Shown in pieces: positions 1 to 8,069 of a DNA stretch of 64,000 nucleotides. The stretch's first letter is position 1. Each line of letters starts with the position of its first letter. Under the pieces are notes generated by a model that saw only the letters and a list, made by a program, of their open reading frames with translations, had not been told where the DNA came from and did no database searches. The stretch covers positions 1 through 64,000 of the forward strand of contig JAHRBI010000008.1 of the NCBI GenBank assembly GCA_019084025.1, read 5' to 3'. The translations under genes and the position numbers were made by a program. The DNA is from Burkholderiaceae bacterium DAT-1. Its GTDB lineage: Bacteria > Pseudomonadota > Gammaproteobacteria > Burkholderiales > Chitinimonadaceae.

Positions 1-106
1 CCGCCTCTGGGGGGTCTCGCTCTTTAAACTGGATATTGCAGTCTGCGTGATGTGCGGGAAGCCTTGCTGCATCTGGGGTCTGGCCGTTTGCGTATGATAT
101 GACGCG

Positions 107-430
107 GTGGACTCACCTGATGCCCCAGACAGTGGAGAAGGAAAGAAGGAAGGTCTTCCTAAAGATCCAGATAAGCTAAAAGAAAAGGGATATGATGAAA
201 CAAGTCACCCTGAAGCCGCAAAGAGGGGACATCGATCATTTAAACATCCTGAGACAGGTGATGAATTGCGTCATGACAAGGGTAAAGATGGTGCTCCTGG
301 TCACGAAGGAAAGGATCATTACCATCGTTACAACCCCGATTCCACTGGCAAAGGTGATCAATACCTAGATAAGAACGGTAATCCAACACCACGTGGCAGT
401 GATGCGTCACACCTTTACCCTGGTGATTAA
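107..430 (+). CDS. Displaced polymorphic-toxin C-terminal tip (orphan fragment)
   Basis: This open stretch encodes about 107 residues, starting at GTG, and reads like the tip of an RHS-type polymorphic toxin rather than a full protein. It is rich in Lys, Asp and Gly. It ends with a histidine-rich patch (HYHRYNPDS), YLDKNGNP, then GSDASHLYPGD, an arrangement typical of small nuclease tips. An in-frame stop lies just upstream, and no frame in bases 1-106 continues an RHS core. Its start (GATGCCCCAGACAGTGGAG, then GGAAAGAAGG) aligns at DNA level with the tip junction of the giant RHS gene near 61685, so it was probably displaced from such a gene. The next gene starts 2 bp later and is the likely immunity gene. 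The nuclease role is inferred from residue pattern only. Without an upstream core it may be silent. Confidence 0.6.
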   Translation: MDSPDAPDSGEGKKEGLPKDPDKLKEKGYDETSHPEAAKRGHRSFKHPETGDELRHDKGKDGAPGHEGKDHYHRYNPDSTGKGDQYLDKNGNPTPRGSDASHLYPGD

Positions 431-431
431 T

Positions 432-761
432 ATGGAAAAATTATATTTTCATGAGGCAACCATTGAAGCGGTTAGCCAAAATGGCGAAATTGTTCAATTC
501 AGCATAGAAGGTGTGCATACTGATAACGGTGAGGTGTGTAATGTGCAGGTTACCTTCAATGGGGTTCACGAAATACTAAGGGATGGATGTGAAGTAGATA
601 GTTTGTTTATGGAAATGGATGATGGTGAGGTTCTGAGTCTGGAATTGAATAGCGGCAGGGCAAATTTGGTGGTTGAATGGAATAATTTTGTCGACAGGCA
701 ATCGGACGTGAAGGCCTATCAATTCAATTACTCAACCGTGACTGCGAGCTCGCCACATTAG
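432..761 (+). CDS. Probable immunity protein of the displaced toxin tip
   Basis: The gene encodes 109 residues from the ATG one base after the toxin stop codon, which implies translational coupling. The protein is acidic and soluble, with no signal peptide or membrane segment. It alternates beta-strand-like patches (EIVQFSIEGV, EVCNVQVTFNGV, RANLVVEWNNF), as many cognate immunity proteins of nuclease tips do. An earlier in-frame start exists inside the toxin gene, but the ATG at 432 gives the usual toxin-immunity junction. Composition is more AT-rich than the downstream block. I do not recognise the family; the role rests on position, size and acidity. Confidence 0.55.
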   Translation: MEKLYFHEATIEAVSQNGEIVQFSIEGVHTDNGEVCNVQVTFNGVHEILRDGCEVDSLFMEMDDGEVLSLELNSGRANLVVEWNNFVDRQSDVKAYQFNYSTVTASSPH

Positions 762-823
762 GGAAATGCGCCCACGTAACTTACCCTCGTAAGGCCGTAA
801 CTCGTAGTGATTGTACTCGTAGA

Positions 824-853
824 CTGGATTAGACGCATTGCCGCGTAATCCAG
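824..853. repeat. REP-like hairpin
   Basis: CTGGATTA at 824-831 is the exact reverse complement of TAATCCAG at 846-853. The arms continue inward with CGC/GCG across a small bulge. This resembles the short palindromes found scattered between genes in many proteobacteria. It sits between the immunity gene and the duplicated block and may act as a transcription or mRNA-stability element. Confidence 0.45.
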
Positions 854-943
854 GTGCTGGGGGATTGACCATTCAGCCTGCCAATTGCATGCCCGAGCGA
901 CTGATTTGGGGCTGGCAGGATTAAATTCCCCATGGAGAACCAC

Positions 944-1087
944 ATGACCGGATACATCACTCTCCAAGACCTGAAGCGCACCGCCAAACACAGCCTGCGC
1001 CTCTACTTCGCCCCACTGACCGGTGCCATCCGTGGAATCGTGCGGGAATATCGCCTGATTGAACGCGAGGCGCGCAGGGGCGGTTGA
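944..1087 (+). CDS. Conserved 47-residue protein, copy 1
   Basis: This short ORF starts MTGYITLQDLKRTAKHSLRL and ends EREARRGG. It has a good Shine-Dalgarno sequence (GGAGA) six bases before ATG. The copy at 62501-62644 encodes the identical protein; three base differences in the coding sequence are all silent in this frame (ACT/ACC, GAC/GAT, CCA/CCG). Read on the opposite strand, the same differences change amino acids, so this is the coding strand. The protein is basic (about ten Lys/Arg), predicted helical, with no membrane segment or signal peptide. No family is recognised. A nucleic-acid-binding role is possible from charge and the adjacent array, but this is conjecture. Confidence 0.65.
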   Translation: MTGYITLQDLKRTAKHSLRLYFAPLTGAIRGIVREYRLIEREARRGG

Positions 1088-1152
1088 TTCAGGCGAGATC
1101 AGCGCCTGGTTTGGCGGTGATCTTGAAGGCTTTGGGGGCTGGGGTGGGCTGT

Positions 1153-1326
1153 TGCCTGTTTCCTGCCCTATATCTGCCTGTTTTCTGCATCATCTCTGCA
1201 TCTTTCCTGCCTGTTTCGTGCACAAACCCTGCATAGAGCTGCATGGGTTTGCACTTTCTCTGCATCTGTGCCGCACTTTTACTGCATATTCCCTGCACAT
1301 CTTCTGCATATTGGCTGCATCCCCGT
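1153..1326 (+). repeat. 11-bp periodic TGC(A/C) array, copy 1
   Basis: TGCA or TGCC recurs at 1153, 1164, 1175, 1186, 1197, 1208, 1219, 1230, 1240, 1250, 1261, 1283, 1294, 1305 and 1316, with a degenerate unit (CGCA) at 1272. The spacing is 11 bp except for two 10-bp steps. Units approximate TGCATnTTTnC. The matching array at 62708 has more units, so it behaves as a tandem repeat. No spacer sequences are present. Confidence 0.85.
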
Positions 1327-1477
1327 TGGCTGCGCTGATTCCGGCATTGTGCATGGGAGTACGCCCCGGTTTTGGGGCCTTTAATGCCCCACAAACCGCT
1401 TTTTAGGGGCGGTGTGACCACCCCTAAACATCCTACACACCATACGCACCCCCTGGTGGGGGGGCAAGGCACAAGTA

Positions 1478-2239
1478 TTAGATTTCAACAATAAGCGCGG
1501 GATTGAAATGCGCATTCTCAAATGCGCCCGTATTCAGACGATAGCCGCGTGGATTGCAAATGATGCGCGTGCCATTCATTGAATAGTCAAATGACTCATG
1601 CATATGGCCGTGAATCCAAAGCTGGGGCACGCCCATTAAATCGGATAGGTCACTTGCATACCCACTGGTGAGCATATCCGCTGAAAATCTGTCTGAGACA
1701 CTGCCGCTTGATGGTGCATGGTGTGTCACGACCACAGTTCTTCCAGTGCTGCCATCAGAAAGGCTATCTTTAAGCCATTGGCGACTGGTGATATGCAGAT
1801 TTAACGCATCTTCAGGCGAAAACTTCCGCTTCTTTATATCGCGCCGTGTACTGATTTGAAAATGATCAGAAATGGACTGCGCACATAATTCCATGGCTTC
1901 CTGTACTTTATCGGCACCAAAAAAAGCATAATCCGTCCATAGGGTGCACCCCAGAAACCGCACGCCATCGATGATGACCGATTCATTCTCCAGTAAATGC
2001 ACATTCGCTGGACATAAACGTCGTAAATCTTGCCAGGTAGATTCTAGGCTGCTTCCGTAAAACTCATGGTTCCCGACAACGTATACAACCGGGATATTGG
2101 GTAGATTGCGCTTAATCCATTTTAAACCATTCACACCGGTTGCAATGTCGCCAGCCAAGATTGCTACGTCAGCATCTGTCTTGGGTGGTTGAAATGCTGC
2201 AAATTCAATGTGAAGGTCGCTATAGATTGCCAGTTTCAT
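1478..2239 (-). CDS. Calcineurin-like metallophosphoesterase
   Basis: A 253-residue protein with the full metallophosphoesterase signature: YSDLHIEF near residue 7 (D-x-H), LAGDIATG near 28 (GD), VVGNHEFYG near 55 (GNHE), VVVTHHAPSSG near 170 and WIHGHMHESFDY near 208 (GHxH). These residues bind the two metal ions in the family, which hydrolyses phosphomono- or diesters. No signal peptide is seen, so it should be cytoplasmic. The gene ends about 15 bp from the duplicated block and converges on it. Upstream is an AT-rich intergenic region. The substrate cannot be told from sequence. Confidence 0.88.
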   Translation of the reverse strand: MKLAIYSDLHIEFAAFQPPKTDADVAILAGDIATGVNGLKWIKRNLPNIPVVYVVGNHEFYGSSLESTWQDLRRLCPANVHLLENESVIIDGVRFLGCTLWTDYAFFGADKVQEAMELCAQSISDHFQISTRRDIKKRKFSPEDALNLHITSRQWLKDSLSDGSTGRTVVVTHHAPSSGSVSDRFSADMLTSGYASDLSDLMGVPQLWIHGHMHESFDYSMNGTRIICNPRGYRLNTGAFENAHFNPALIVEI

Positions 2240-2763
2240 TGTGGATTATTTTAATTCTAATAATAATTGCTTATTTATAATATGGGCTGGTGGTGGATGG
2301 TAAATTTATAGGCATTGGGTTCAATTGTAACATAGTGCGTGCATTTCTATTAAACCCGCCTGTCGGATCGGTTATTTAAGCATCTCAAAATTACATTTGA
2401 AGTATTTAAAAGGGGCAAATTAGATTTGATTCATTCGTCGCAATTCCGCTATCAATTCATCAAATAGGCATTGCGAGTCTACCCATCGGACGCCATTGAT
2501 GTGTGATGGATGGGCTGCCAGTCCACTGAGCATCCCTCTTGAGTCTGCCACCGATCCACTGCACGGGTACCGCAAGACCGCTGAAAATCTGCCGCAAATC
2601 CACTACAAATTTGCGGCAAAACTTCAATGAACTCTTAGGGCAGGATGCCAGATGTACGTACAACGACGTCCATCCAGGGTTCGCCCGCTAGGTTGCTTCG
2701 TACCCGTCGCGGTCGACTCAGGGCGTTGCCCCGAGCCCCTGCTCATCTGAAGATCAGCACATC
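2240..2763. other. Non-coding region upstream of oriT
   Basis: No convincing gene is present. The first 200 bp are AT-rich and probably hold the promoter of the minus-strand phosphoesterase. Around 2498-2615 short motifs of the TCCACTG kind recur irregularly. Near 2718 a GGGCGTTGCCC hairpin precedes the candidate oriT. A 60-codon stretch at 2645-2827 lacks a coding look. Confidence 0.5.
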
Positions 2764-2784
2764 AAAGTATAGGGAGTACCCTTT
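2764..2784 (+). other. oriT: Candidate MobV-type oriT/nic region
   Basis: The sequence AAAGTATAGGGAGTACC, continuing into CTTT, lies 70 bp before the relaxase gene. It resembles the conserved MobV (pMV158/pBBR1-type) nick region, where an AAAGTATAGTGnGT-like core sits between inverted arms. The outer AAAG and CTTT pair. The resemblance is from memory of the family, not a database comparison. Confidence 0.6.
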
Positions 2785-2853
2785 CCAAAAACTTGAATTC
2801 TTGAATTTTTCACCTATGATTCAATGATTATTTTGGTAATTAAAGGCGATTTC

Positions 2854-3885
2854 ATGTTGTCATTTTCATTTCAAATTGAGAAAAAACATCGCGGCGACAT
2901 GACAATTGCCAAGGGACACAATTTGCGAGAGCATCCGACGGCAAGTCAACTTCCCGATGCTGCTTGGTTTACACAAAGACCTAAATATACAATTATCACG
3001 TGGGATAATGATAGGGTGCGTTACGCAAACTCGCTGGCGAAAAGAAAAGATGCCGTCATTGGAATCGAACTGTTTTTCCAAGTGGGACGACAACAGGATT
3101 GGCGAAAAATGCCAACGAAAGACTTTCCGTGGGGAAAACCCAAAGATCCAAAGGATTGGCCAGCTGATTTGCATAAAATGGCAATCGATATTTCCGATTT
3201 TCTAAATGCGGTTTTTGGTGAACAAAATATCATATCGCTTGAGTTGCATTTGGACGAAAGTACGCCACATTATCATGCAGTTGTCATTCCTGTCAGTATA
3301 GAAAATAAGCTGCAATCAAAATGTTGGCTAAATGGCCCAGCAGCAATGGGTCGACTATATGCAAAAGCGCATCAGTTTGTATCAAAATCTGTGCCATGTA
3401 CCTATACTCCTAGATCTAGACGCGGTGGTAAACCACACGACCCGGGGAAGGCCGCAGGGCAGGCGGAAATACCTGGTTTGCTGGATAAGCTCACTCAATA
3501 CAAAGCGATGCTCATTGAAAATAAAGCGCTACGAAAACGGGTATCTGAATTAGAAAAAGTCGTATTTACCCATGAGAAAACGCGATATAGCGCAGCCAAG
3601 TTGCGTCAAGCTGAACGCATTCTTGAAAACGCCATCAATGATGCGGATAAAACCCATAAACAGAAAATACAAAATGAACAAGAGCGCGTTGAGCTTGCCA
3701 AACTGCGAGCTGCATTGAATCAAGAAAAATCGTATGAACAGACAGCAACTGGATTGCTCATTCAAAAAGAGAAGCTCGAAGCAAAACTTCAACATGCACA
3801 TGAGTTGATTAAAAGTCTTGAACATGAGCTGAATCAACTCAGACGTTTACAGCCTCCCAGTCCAGATGATTTTGGGATTGAATAA
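2854..3885 (+). CDS. mobV: MobV-family relaxase (Mob/Pre)
   Basis: A 343-residue plasmid mobilisation relaxase. The protein would nick its oriT and stay bound to the DNA end during conjugal transfer. Residues 1-220 carry the Pre/Mob fold: an N-terminal RGDMTIAKGHNLRE region, VIGIELFF, and the signature LHLDESTPHYHAVVIP, whose two histidines and acidic residues coordinate the catalytic metal. The last third (from ELEKVVFTHEKTRYS) is a charged coiled coil, usual in MobV proteins. An ATG ten codons upstream (2824) is possible, but 2854 follows GGCGA and fits the family start better. The gene stands alone after the candidate oriT; no type IV secretion genes are nearby, so the element would be mobilisable rather than self-transmissible. 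Confidence 0.88.
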   Translation: MLSFSFQIEKKHRGDMTIAKGHNLREHPTASQLPDAAWFTQRPKYTIITWDNDRVRYANSLAKRKDAVIGIELFFQVGRQQDWRKMPTKDFPWGKPKDPKDWPADLHKMAIDISDFLNAVFGEQNIISLELHLDESTPHYHAVVIPVSIENKLQSKCWLNGPAAMGRLYAKAHQFVSKSVPCTYTPRSRRGGKPHDPGKAAGQAEIPGLLDKLTQYKAMLIENKALRKRVSELEKVVFTHEKTRYSAAKLRQAERILENAINDADKTHKQKIQNEQERVELAKLRAALNQEKSYEQTATGLLIQKEKLEAKLQHAHELIKSLEHELNQLRRLQPPSPDDFGIE

Positions 3886-3940
3886 GTTCAATTACCGCAC
3901 ATATTGAATGTGTACACTGCAATGCAGGTATGCTTTGTTG

Positions 3941-5143
3941 TCACGATTCCTTTTTACTGAGAACATGTTTTGCCGTGGTCTGCCAATGTTGTTCTGCATC
4001 GCCTGCGTGCAGATAGAGTGAGGTCGTGTTTAGGCTTTTATGTCGTGCATTGGCCTGGATAACACGTAAATCAATCCCTTCATCCGCTTGATGTGAAAAT
4101 GCCGTATGGCGTAACCAATGCGTACTTGCTTTTTCCAAAATAATTGCGTGCTCTTCCTGATGATTTGCCTGAGCATATCGTGCAGCTTCAACGAATAAAT
4201 CGCGTAGCCAGCGATAGAAAGAACCAGGTTCGAGCGGTTGATATGTCCGCGCCTGCAACAATAATGGCGTGGCTTCATTAGGTTTTGGCAGCGGGGATAA
4301 ACGATTATGTATCCTGTACTGTTTAAGCTGTTCAACTGCCGCATCGGGAAGGGGCACTTGATCGAGCTGGTTTCCTTTTCCTAATACATGAATCCACCAG
4401 CCGTGCTTGTCTTTACGAATATCACCCATTTGCGCCATACAAAATTCGGTCAGGCGTAGTCCGGTCTGCTGTAAAAATGGCACCGCAAATGCGGCGCGTG
4501 CTTTACGATGTCGTTCGCGTGTAGTCCGATTGGGTAATCGATCAATAAAAGTCAGCAAGCACTCAAATGTTTCTCGCGGGAAAAATCGCGTCACATACTG
4601 TCGGCTTTCCAGTAATTGCTGCACCTCGCGTCGGTCGGCCCGGGCATTGCTTGCTGGATGGGCTTCAAGCCGGGATTTACGTAGTGCTAAGGGATTGCCG
4701 ACCAGATAGCGTGCTTCGACCAACCAGCTGAACAGCGCATTTGCGGCAATCAAGGTTAGTCGACGCGAGTTGGCTGACAATGCACCTTCAAACGGGCGCC
4801 ATTCGCTGGTCTCCCTACGCGTTGCCCGAGGAGCACACCATGATGCGGGGGGCGAAATCAAAAAAGCCTCGTATTCATCGAGATCATCACGATTCAGGCT
4901 AGATAAGGGTTTTCCCTTGGCGCACAGCGACCACAAAAAGATGCGCTCTGCTGCTTTGCGATATGCACGCCAGGTCGGTGATTGCGCCGGAAATTCGTTC
5001 AGCCATGTGTGAATTGCCGCTAAATCATTATTGGCAGCAATCTGGCATTGTCCGGTAAAACGATTGCTGCCATGGCAACCCGATAGGTACTCAGGCAATG
5101 TATCGAGTCGTTCGAGCGGTCGCAGCAAGCTGAAGTCTGGCAT
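3941..5143 (-). CDS. Tyrosine recombinase/integrase
   Basis: About 400 residues of a phage-integrase family recombinase. The N-terminal half (to about 190) is the SAM-like DNA-binding domain. The catalytic half holds the expected residues: Arg in QTGLRLTEFC, Lys in LGKGNQ, HWLRHT (HxxR), the ARHKS histidine, and Tyr in TTSLYLHAG near the C-terminus. I chose the start at MPDFSLLRPLERL; the reading frame stays open for another 36 codons upstream (to 5251) but those residues look non-coding. The start is uncertain because no strong ribosome binding site is visible. It converges on the relaxase gene and could resolve plasmid multimers or integrate a mobile segment. Confidence 0.85.
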   Translation of the reverse strand: MPDFSLLRPLERLDTLPEYLSGCHGSNRFTGQCQIAANNDLAAIHTWLNEFPAQSPTWRAYRKAAERIFLWSLCAKGKPLSSLNRDDLDEYEAFLISPPASWCAPRATRRETSEWRPFEGALSANSRRLTLIAANALFSWLVEARYLVGNPLALRKSRLEAHPASNARADRREVQQLLESRQYVTRFFPRETFECLLTFIDRLPNRTTRERHRKARAAFAVPFLQQTGLRLTEFCMAQMGDIRKDKHGWWIHVLGKGNQLDQVPLPDAAVEQLKQYRIHNRLSPLPKPNEATPLLLQARTYQPLEPGSFYRWLRDLFVEAARYAQANHQEEHAIILEKASTHWLRHTAFSHQADEGIDLRVIQANARHKSLNTTSLYLHAGDAEQHWQTTAKHVLSKKES

Positions 5144-5261
5144 GATGGAGCGATATGATTTTGGGTGGAAAACTATACCATGATAATCATAGTTATCATG
5201 AGCTTTATGCAGACAGTACAAATCGATGTTGCATCCATCACATGACAACACCCCTGCTCCA

Positions 5262-5620
5262 TCACAGGTCGTTCAACCCTATCTCACGCGGATGTCGGCT
5301 TGCCAGGGGCATCCGGTCGATATCTGTTGAGGGTACGTCTGTGGCATCGAATACCCTTTTCCATTTACTTACCACAGCAGCAATGTGAGCAATGATGGCG
5401 TGAGCTTGTGCTCGGCTAAGGCCGAATACCCCATGGTGGCTCAGGGCATTGGGCAAGGTGGCCAGACGGCTCTGTTGTCCGACGGATTAGTGCAGGTGTC
5501 GCTCTTGGGCATGAGTCGGCGCCGGCACCACATCATAAAGTAGGGAAAGGCGCAACTTACCCATTGCGGCAGTAGTTGCAGCTGAAACAGTGACGTCGCA
5601 TATGACGCCATGGAGACGGA
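5262..5620 (-). pseudogene. hipA-like C-terminal remnant
   Basis: In one minus-strand frame the sequence reads GKLRLSLLYDVVPAPTHAQ, a stop at 5489-5487, then SVGQQSRLATLPNALSHHG, FGLSRAQAHAIIAHIAAVV and a basic tail ending RHPREIGLNDL. The order LSLLYDVVP, GQQSR, NALSHHGVFGLS and a final RHP motif is typical of the C-terminus of HipA kinases of type II toxin-antitoxin systems. The N-terminal kinase core is missing and the frame has an internal stop, so the gene is dead. An IS21 element lies immediately upstream (from 5668). The family call is from motif memory. Confidence 0.55.
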
Positions 5621-5703
5621 AGCATTCCCTGCCTCTATGCACTTATATGTGGCGGAGAAAATCACGGTGTCAATGGTCAACAAATTTGACCCACCAGTGG
5701 CCA

Positions 5704-6471
5704 TTAATTTTGACCCACCCCCACCACTGAACTCGTACCCATTTTCTGCCGGAGTCGGTAACTGTCTCCGCCCAGCATGAATATCTGGGCATGATGTATC
5801 AGCCGGTCCACGATCGGAACGGCGACGTTTTCATCTACAAAGAAATCTCCCCAGCGAGTGAAGTCTTTGTTCGTGGTCAGAATGACTGACCGATATTCAT
5901 ACAGGGCATGAATCAACTGAAACAGGTTATGGTTGTTCTGCCGATTCATCGGCAGGTATCCCAGCTCGTCGATCACGACCAAATCGTACCGGCAAAGTTG
6001 GGCGATTCGTGCCTTGAGCCGACCTTTGATTTCCGCCATTTCCAGATCCTCGGTCAAGGCCAGTGCGGTACAGAACCAGACCTTGTACCCTTGCTCCAAT
6101 GCCTTGAGCGCCAGTCCTGTTGCCAGATGCGTTTTACCTACGCCAGGTGGTCCAATGAAGATCAGGTTCTGTCGGGTATCAATGAATTGGAAGTCTAGTA
6201 ACTGCGCCACTTGCCGCTTGGTAATGGTAGTCTGGTGACGGTAGTCGAATTCCTCCAGGTGCTTTTCCACCTGAATCCCCGCCATGCGTCGATTGAGGCT
6301 CCGGCGGTGATGCTCTCGCGCTTTCAGCTCATGATCCAGCAGCATTCCAGTCCATTGCAGGTGCGTCAGCTCCTGATCACCTGCTTGTGTCAGCAGTGTC
6401 GAGAGCACTTCCTGTCCATGTTTCAGATTCAGACTGCGCATCATGCGGCCAACATCATCAAACGTGTGCAT
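5704..6471 (-). CDS. istB: IS21 transposition helper ATPase IstB
   Basis: A 255-residue AAA+ ATPase that assists the IstA transposase in target capture. Walker A is IGPPGVGKTHLA near residue 105 and Walker B LVVIDELGYLP near 168, followed by sensor-like LTTNKDF. An N-terminal helical region precedes the ATPase core, and the length is normal. I start at MHTFDDVGRM; an earlier in-frame ATG at 6495 lies deep inside istA. The istA end and istB start overlap by 14 bases, the standard IS21 coupling. Confidence 0.93.
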   Translation of the reverse strand: MHTFDDVGRMMRSLNLKHGQEVLSTLLTQAGDQELTHLQWTGMLLDHELKAREHHRRSLNRRMAGIQVEKHLEEFDYRHQTTITKRQVAQLLDFQFIDTRQNLIFIGPPGVGKTHLATGLALKALEQGYKVWFCTALALTEDLEMAEIKGRLKARIAQLCRYDLVVIDELGYLPMNRQNNHNLFQLIHALYEYRSVILTTNKDFTRWGDFFVDENVAVPIVDRLIHHAQIFMLGGDSYRLRQKMGTSSVVGVGQN

Positions 6472-8011
6472 GCTTGCCCCCTGCAACGCCAGCATAGCGA
6501 CTCAGTACACCTGTCGACACGGGCACGCTCTGTTCCTTTCTACGACTCATCATGTCCGGCGCAACCGCCAGTAATTCGCGAAACCGGGTGGCCGTCAGCA
6601 CTGGGCGGTCGCAGATCCAGTCCAGTTGTTCCGGTTCGATCGGTGTCTGATGCTGTCGCAGTATTTGCCGGATTCCGGCCAGTTGATCCTTGTAGATGGC
6701 CGGTGAGGTATGCCTGATTAGAGCGAGGAGGCGATGACTGTCTAACGGATGCATGTGATCACGGATGTCCGTCTCCAATTGGCGGATCGTGGTTTCCTTA
6801 TTGCGATAGTGATCCGTATTGCGGCTCAACCCACCTTTACCTGACAGTCGTTCATGCCGAGCAATTTCCTGCCCGTCGGCACCCAGCACAATAATGTGCG
6901 TACCCACGTCCCGAACGGATACTGCTTGCCGCTGCCAGTGCATCGGGACCGAGTAGCGATTGCCCGCCCAAGAAATCAGCCCCGTTCGATCTACTTGCCG
7001 GGTCACGGTCTCGTGGCCATCCGGGTGGTCAGCAGGTGCAATATATCCCGCCAGCCTGTCGGATTCTTCACGATCAAAGCGATCGCGCGGTGATTCGCCC
7101 GTTATTCCATGCCTACGCTGATTGGCGACTTCATCCAGCCAGGTGGCCAGGTATCCGTGCAGATCTTCTGCCGAATGAAAGGTCTCACCGTAAAAGCCAT
7201 CGTGCTTGACGTATTTGACCCCGGCTTCCACCTTCCCCTTGCTTTCAGGGTCATAGCCTTCACAGGCGCGGATGGTAAAACCGGCGCGGGTCGCATACTC
7301 GGCAAATCGGGAGTTGAGTGTCAGCTCGCGAAACTCTTCGCGAATGACGACCAGTTTGGTCTGGTCATACACGCATTCATGCGGGCAGCCGCCAAAGTAG
7401 CGAAATGCAGCATCATGCATGCGGATGAAAATGGATGTGTCTACCGGCTTGAGCGAGGCTGTCACATACATCAGCCGTGAATAGGACAGTACAAACACGA
7501 CAAAGTAAACCTGCTGCAGCACTCCTCCGATCGATACATCACGCAACTCTCCCAGATCGACCTGACATTGATGCCCAGGCACCATGTCCACCACGGGTTG
7601 ATAGTACCGGGGCTGCTTGACGCAAACCTGTTCCTTTAATGCGCTGACATACCGACGTAGCGTTCGTCGCGAACAGTCCAGCTCCGGAAACTGCTCTCGC
7701 AGCCGTCGTTCAATCTTGACTGCGCTCAGGCTGGGAAATCCCTGTAACAGGCTGATGACAAAGGGCTTGTAGTCATCCAGCAGCTTGTGCCGGGAAGTCT
7801 GACTCAGGTTGACGCTAATATCTTCGACCGAGAGATTGAGATACTTGCGAACGGTATTGCGAGACAACGCGAGTTCTTGGGCGATCCCTCGGATCGACAG
7901 TCCGCGCCCCTCGTCATACAACGCTTTGATCTTGTGAATCACAGACCACTCCTTCAACTGAATCTCCCCACATCGATGCTGCAGGGAATGTACTGGGGCA
8001 ATTGCCCCCAT
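6458..8011 (-). CDS. istA: IS21 transposase IstA
   Basis: A DDE transposase of up to 517 residues. An N-terminal helix-turn-helix (RGIAQELALSRNTVRKYL, about residues 40-57) binds the terminal repeats. The catalytic core shows QVDLGEL (first Asp), VYDQTK (second Asp) and GKVEAGVKYVK (Glu), followed by the beta-barrel region with WAGNRYSVP. The start may be somewhat downstream of 8011. The gene fills the element up to istB and appears intact, so the element may still be active. Confidence 0.93.
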   Translation of the reverse strand: MGAIAPVHSLQHRCGEIQLKEWSVIHKIKALYDEGRGLSIRGIAQELALSRNTVRKYLNLSVEDISVNLSQTSRHKLLDDYKPFVISLLQGFPSLSAVKIERRLREQFPELDCSRRTLRRYVSALKEQVCVKQPRYYQPVVDMVPGHQCQVDLGELRDVSIGGVLQQVYFVVFVLSYSRLMYVTASLKPVDTSIFIRMHDAAFRYFGGCPHECVYDQTKLVVIREEFRELTLNSRFAEYATRAGFTIRACEGYDPESKGKVEAGVKYVKHDGFYGETFHSAEDLHGYLATWLDEVANQRRHGITGESPRDRFDREESDRLAGYIAPADHPDGHETVTRQVDRTGLISWAGNRYSVPMHWQRQAVSVRDVGTHIIVLGADGQEIARHERLSGKGGLSRNTDHYRNKETTIRQLETDIRDHMHPLDSHRLLALIRHTSPAIYKDQLAGIRQILRQHQTPIEPEQLDWICDRPVLTATRFRELLAVAPDMMSRRKEQSVPVSTGVLSRYAGVAGGKHAHV

Positions 8012-8069
8012 CCAAGGAGTGGGTCAATTTTATTGGCCGCAGGTGGGTCAGTTTAGATGGCCATTAACA

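Larger units (their letters stand above)
871..1463 (+). repeat. Duplicated block, copy 1 (pairs with 62428-63052)
   Basis: About 590 bp closely match 62428-63052 in the same orientation. Both copies directly follow a toxin-immunity pair. In order they hold a 47-residue ORF with a strong ribosome binding site, an array with an 11-bp period, and GC-rich inverted repeats (near 1364, 1391-1425 and 1450) that end in CCCCCTGGTGGGGG. Similarity starts at ATTCAGCC and stops just after this last palindrome. Most length difference lies inside the 11-bp array. Confidence 0.8.
5668..8069 (-). mobile_element. IS21-family insertion sequence with 5-bp target duplication
   Basis: A complete 2.4-kb element holding istA and istB. 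The left end begins TGTCAATGGTCAACAAATTT; the right end, read inward, begins TGTTAATGGCCATCTAAACT. Both ends carry a second internal repeat of the TGGCCA...TTGACCCAC type, as usual for IS21 multiple terminal repeats. CACGG flanks it directly on both sides (5663-5667 and 8070-8074), a target duplication in the family's 4-8 bp range, so the insertion is fairly recent and both ends are intact. Confidence 0.93.

Noticed and set aside
1-106. RHS core leading into the displaced tip
   Set aside because: All three forward frames have stops and none shows RHS repeats; the sequence is not a core.
758-991. Minus-strand frame opposite the 47-residue ORF
   Set aside because: The differences between the two copies change amino acids on this strand but are silent on the other, so the other strand codes.
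1153-1326. CRISPR array
   Set aside because: The units are 11 bp with no unique spacers and there are no cas genes.
1089-1472. 127-codon minus-strand frame across the 11-bp array
   Set aside because: The 22- and 33-bp unit differences and other indels shift this frame in the second copy (62646-63088), so the protein is not conserved although the DNA is.
3908-3920. GTGTACAC near the integrase gene as an extra iteron
   Set aside because: One isolated site without the AAAG flank; expected by chance in 64 kb.
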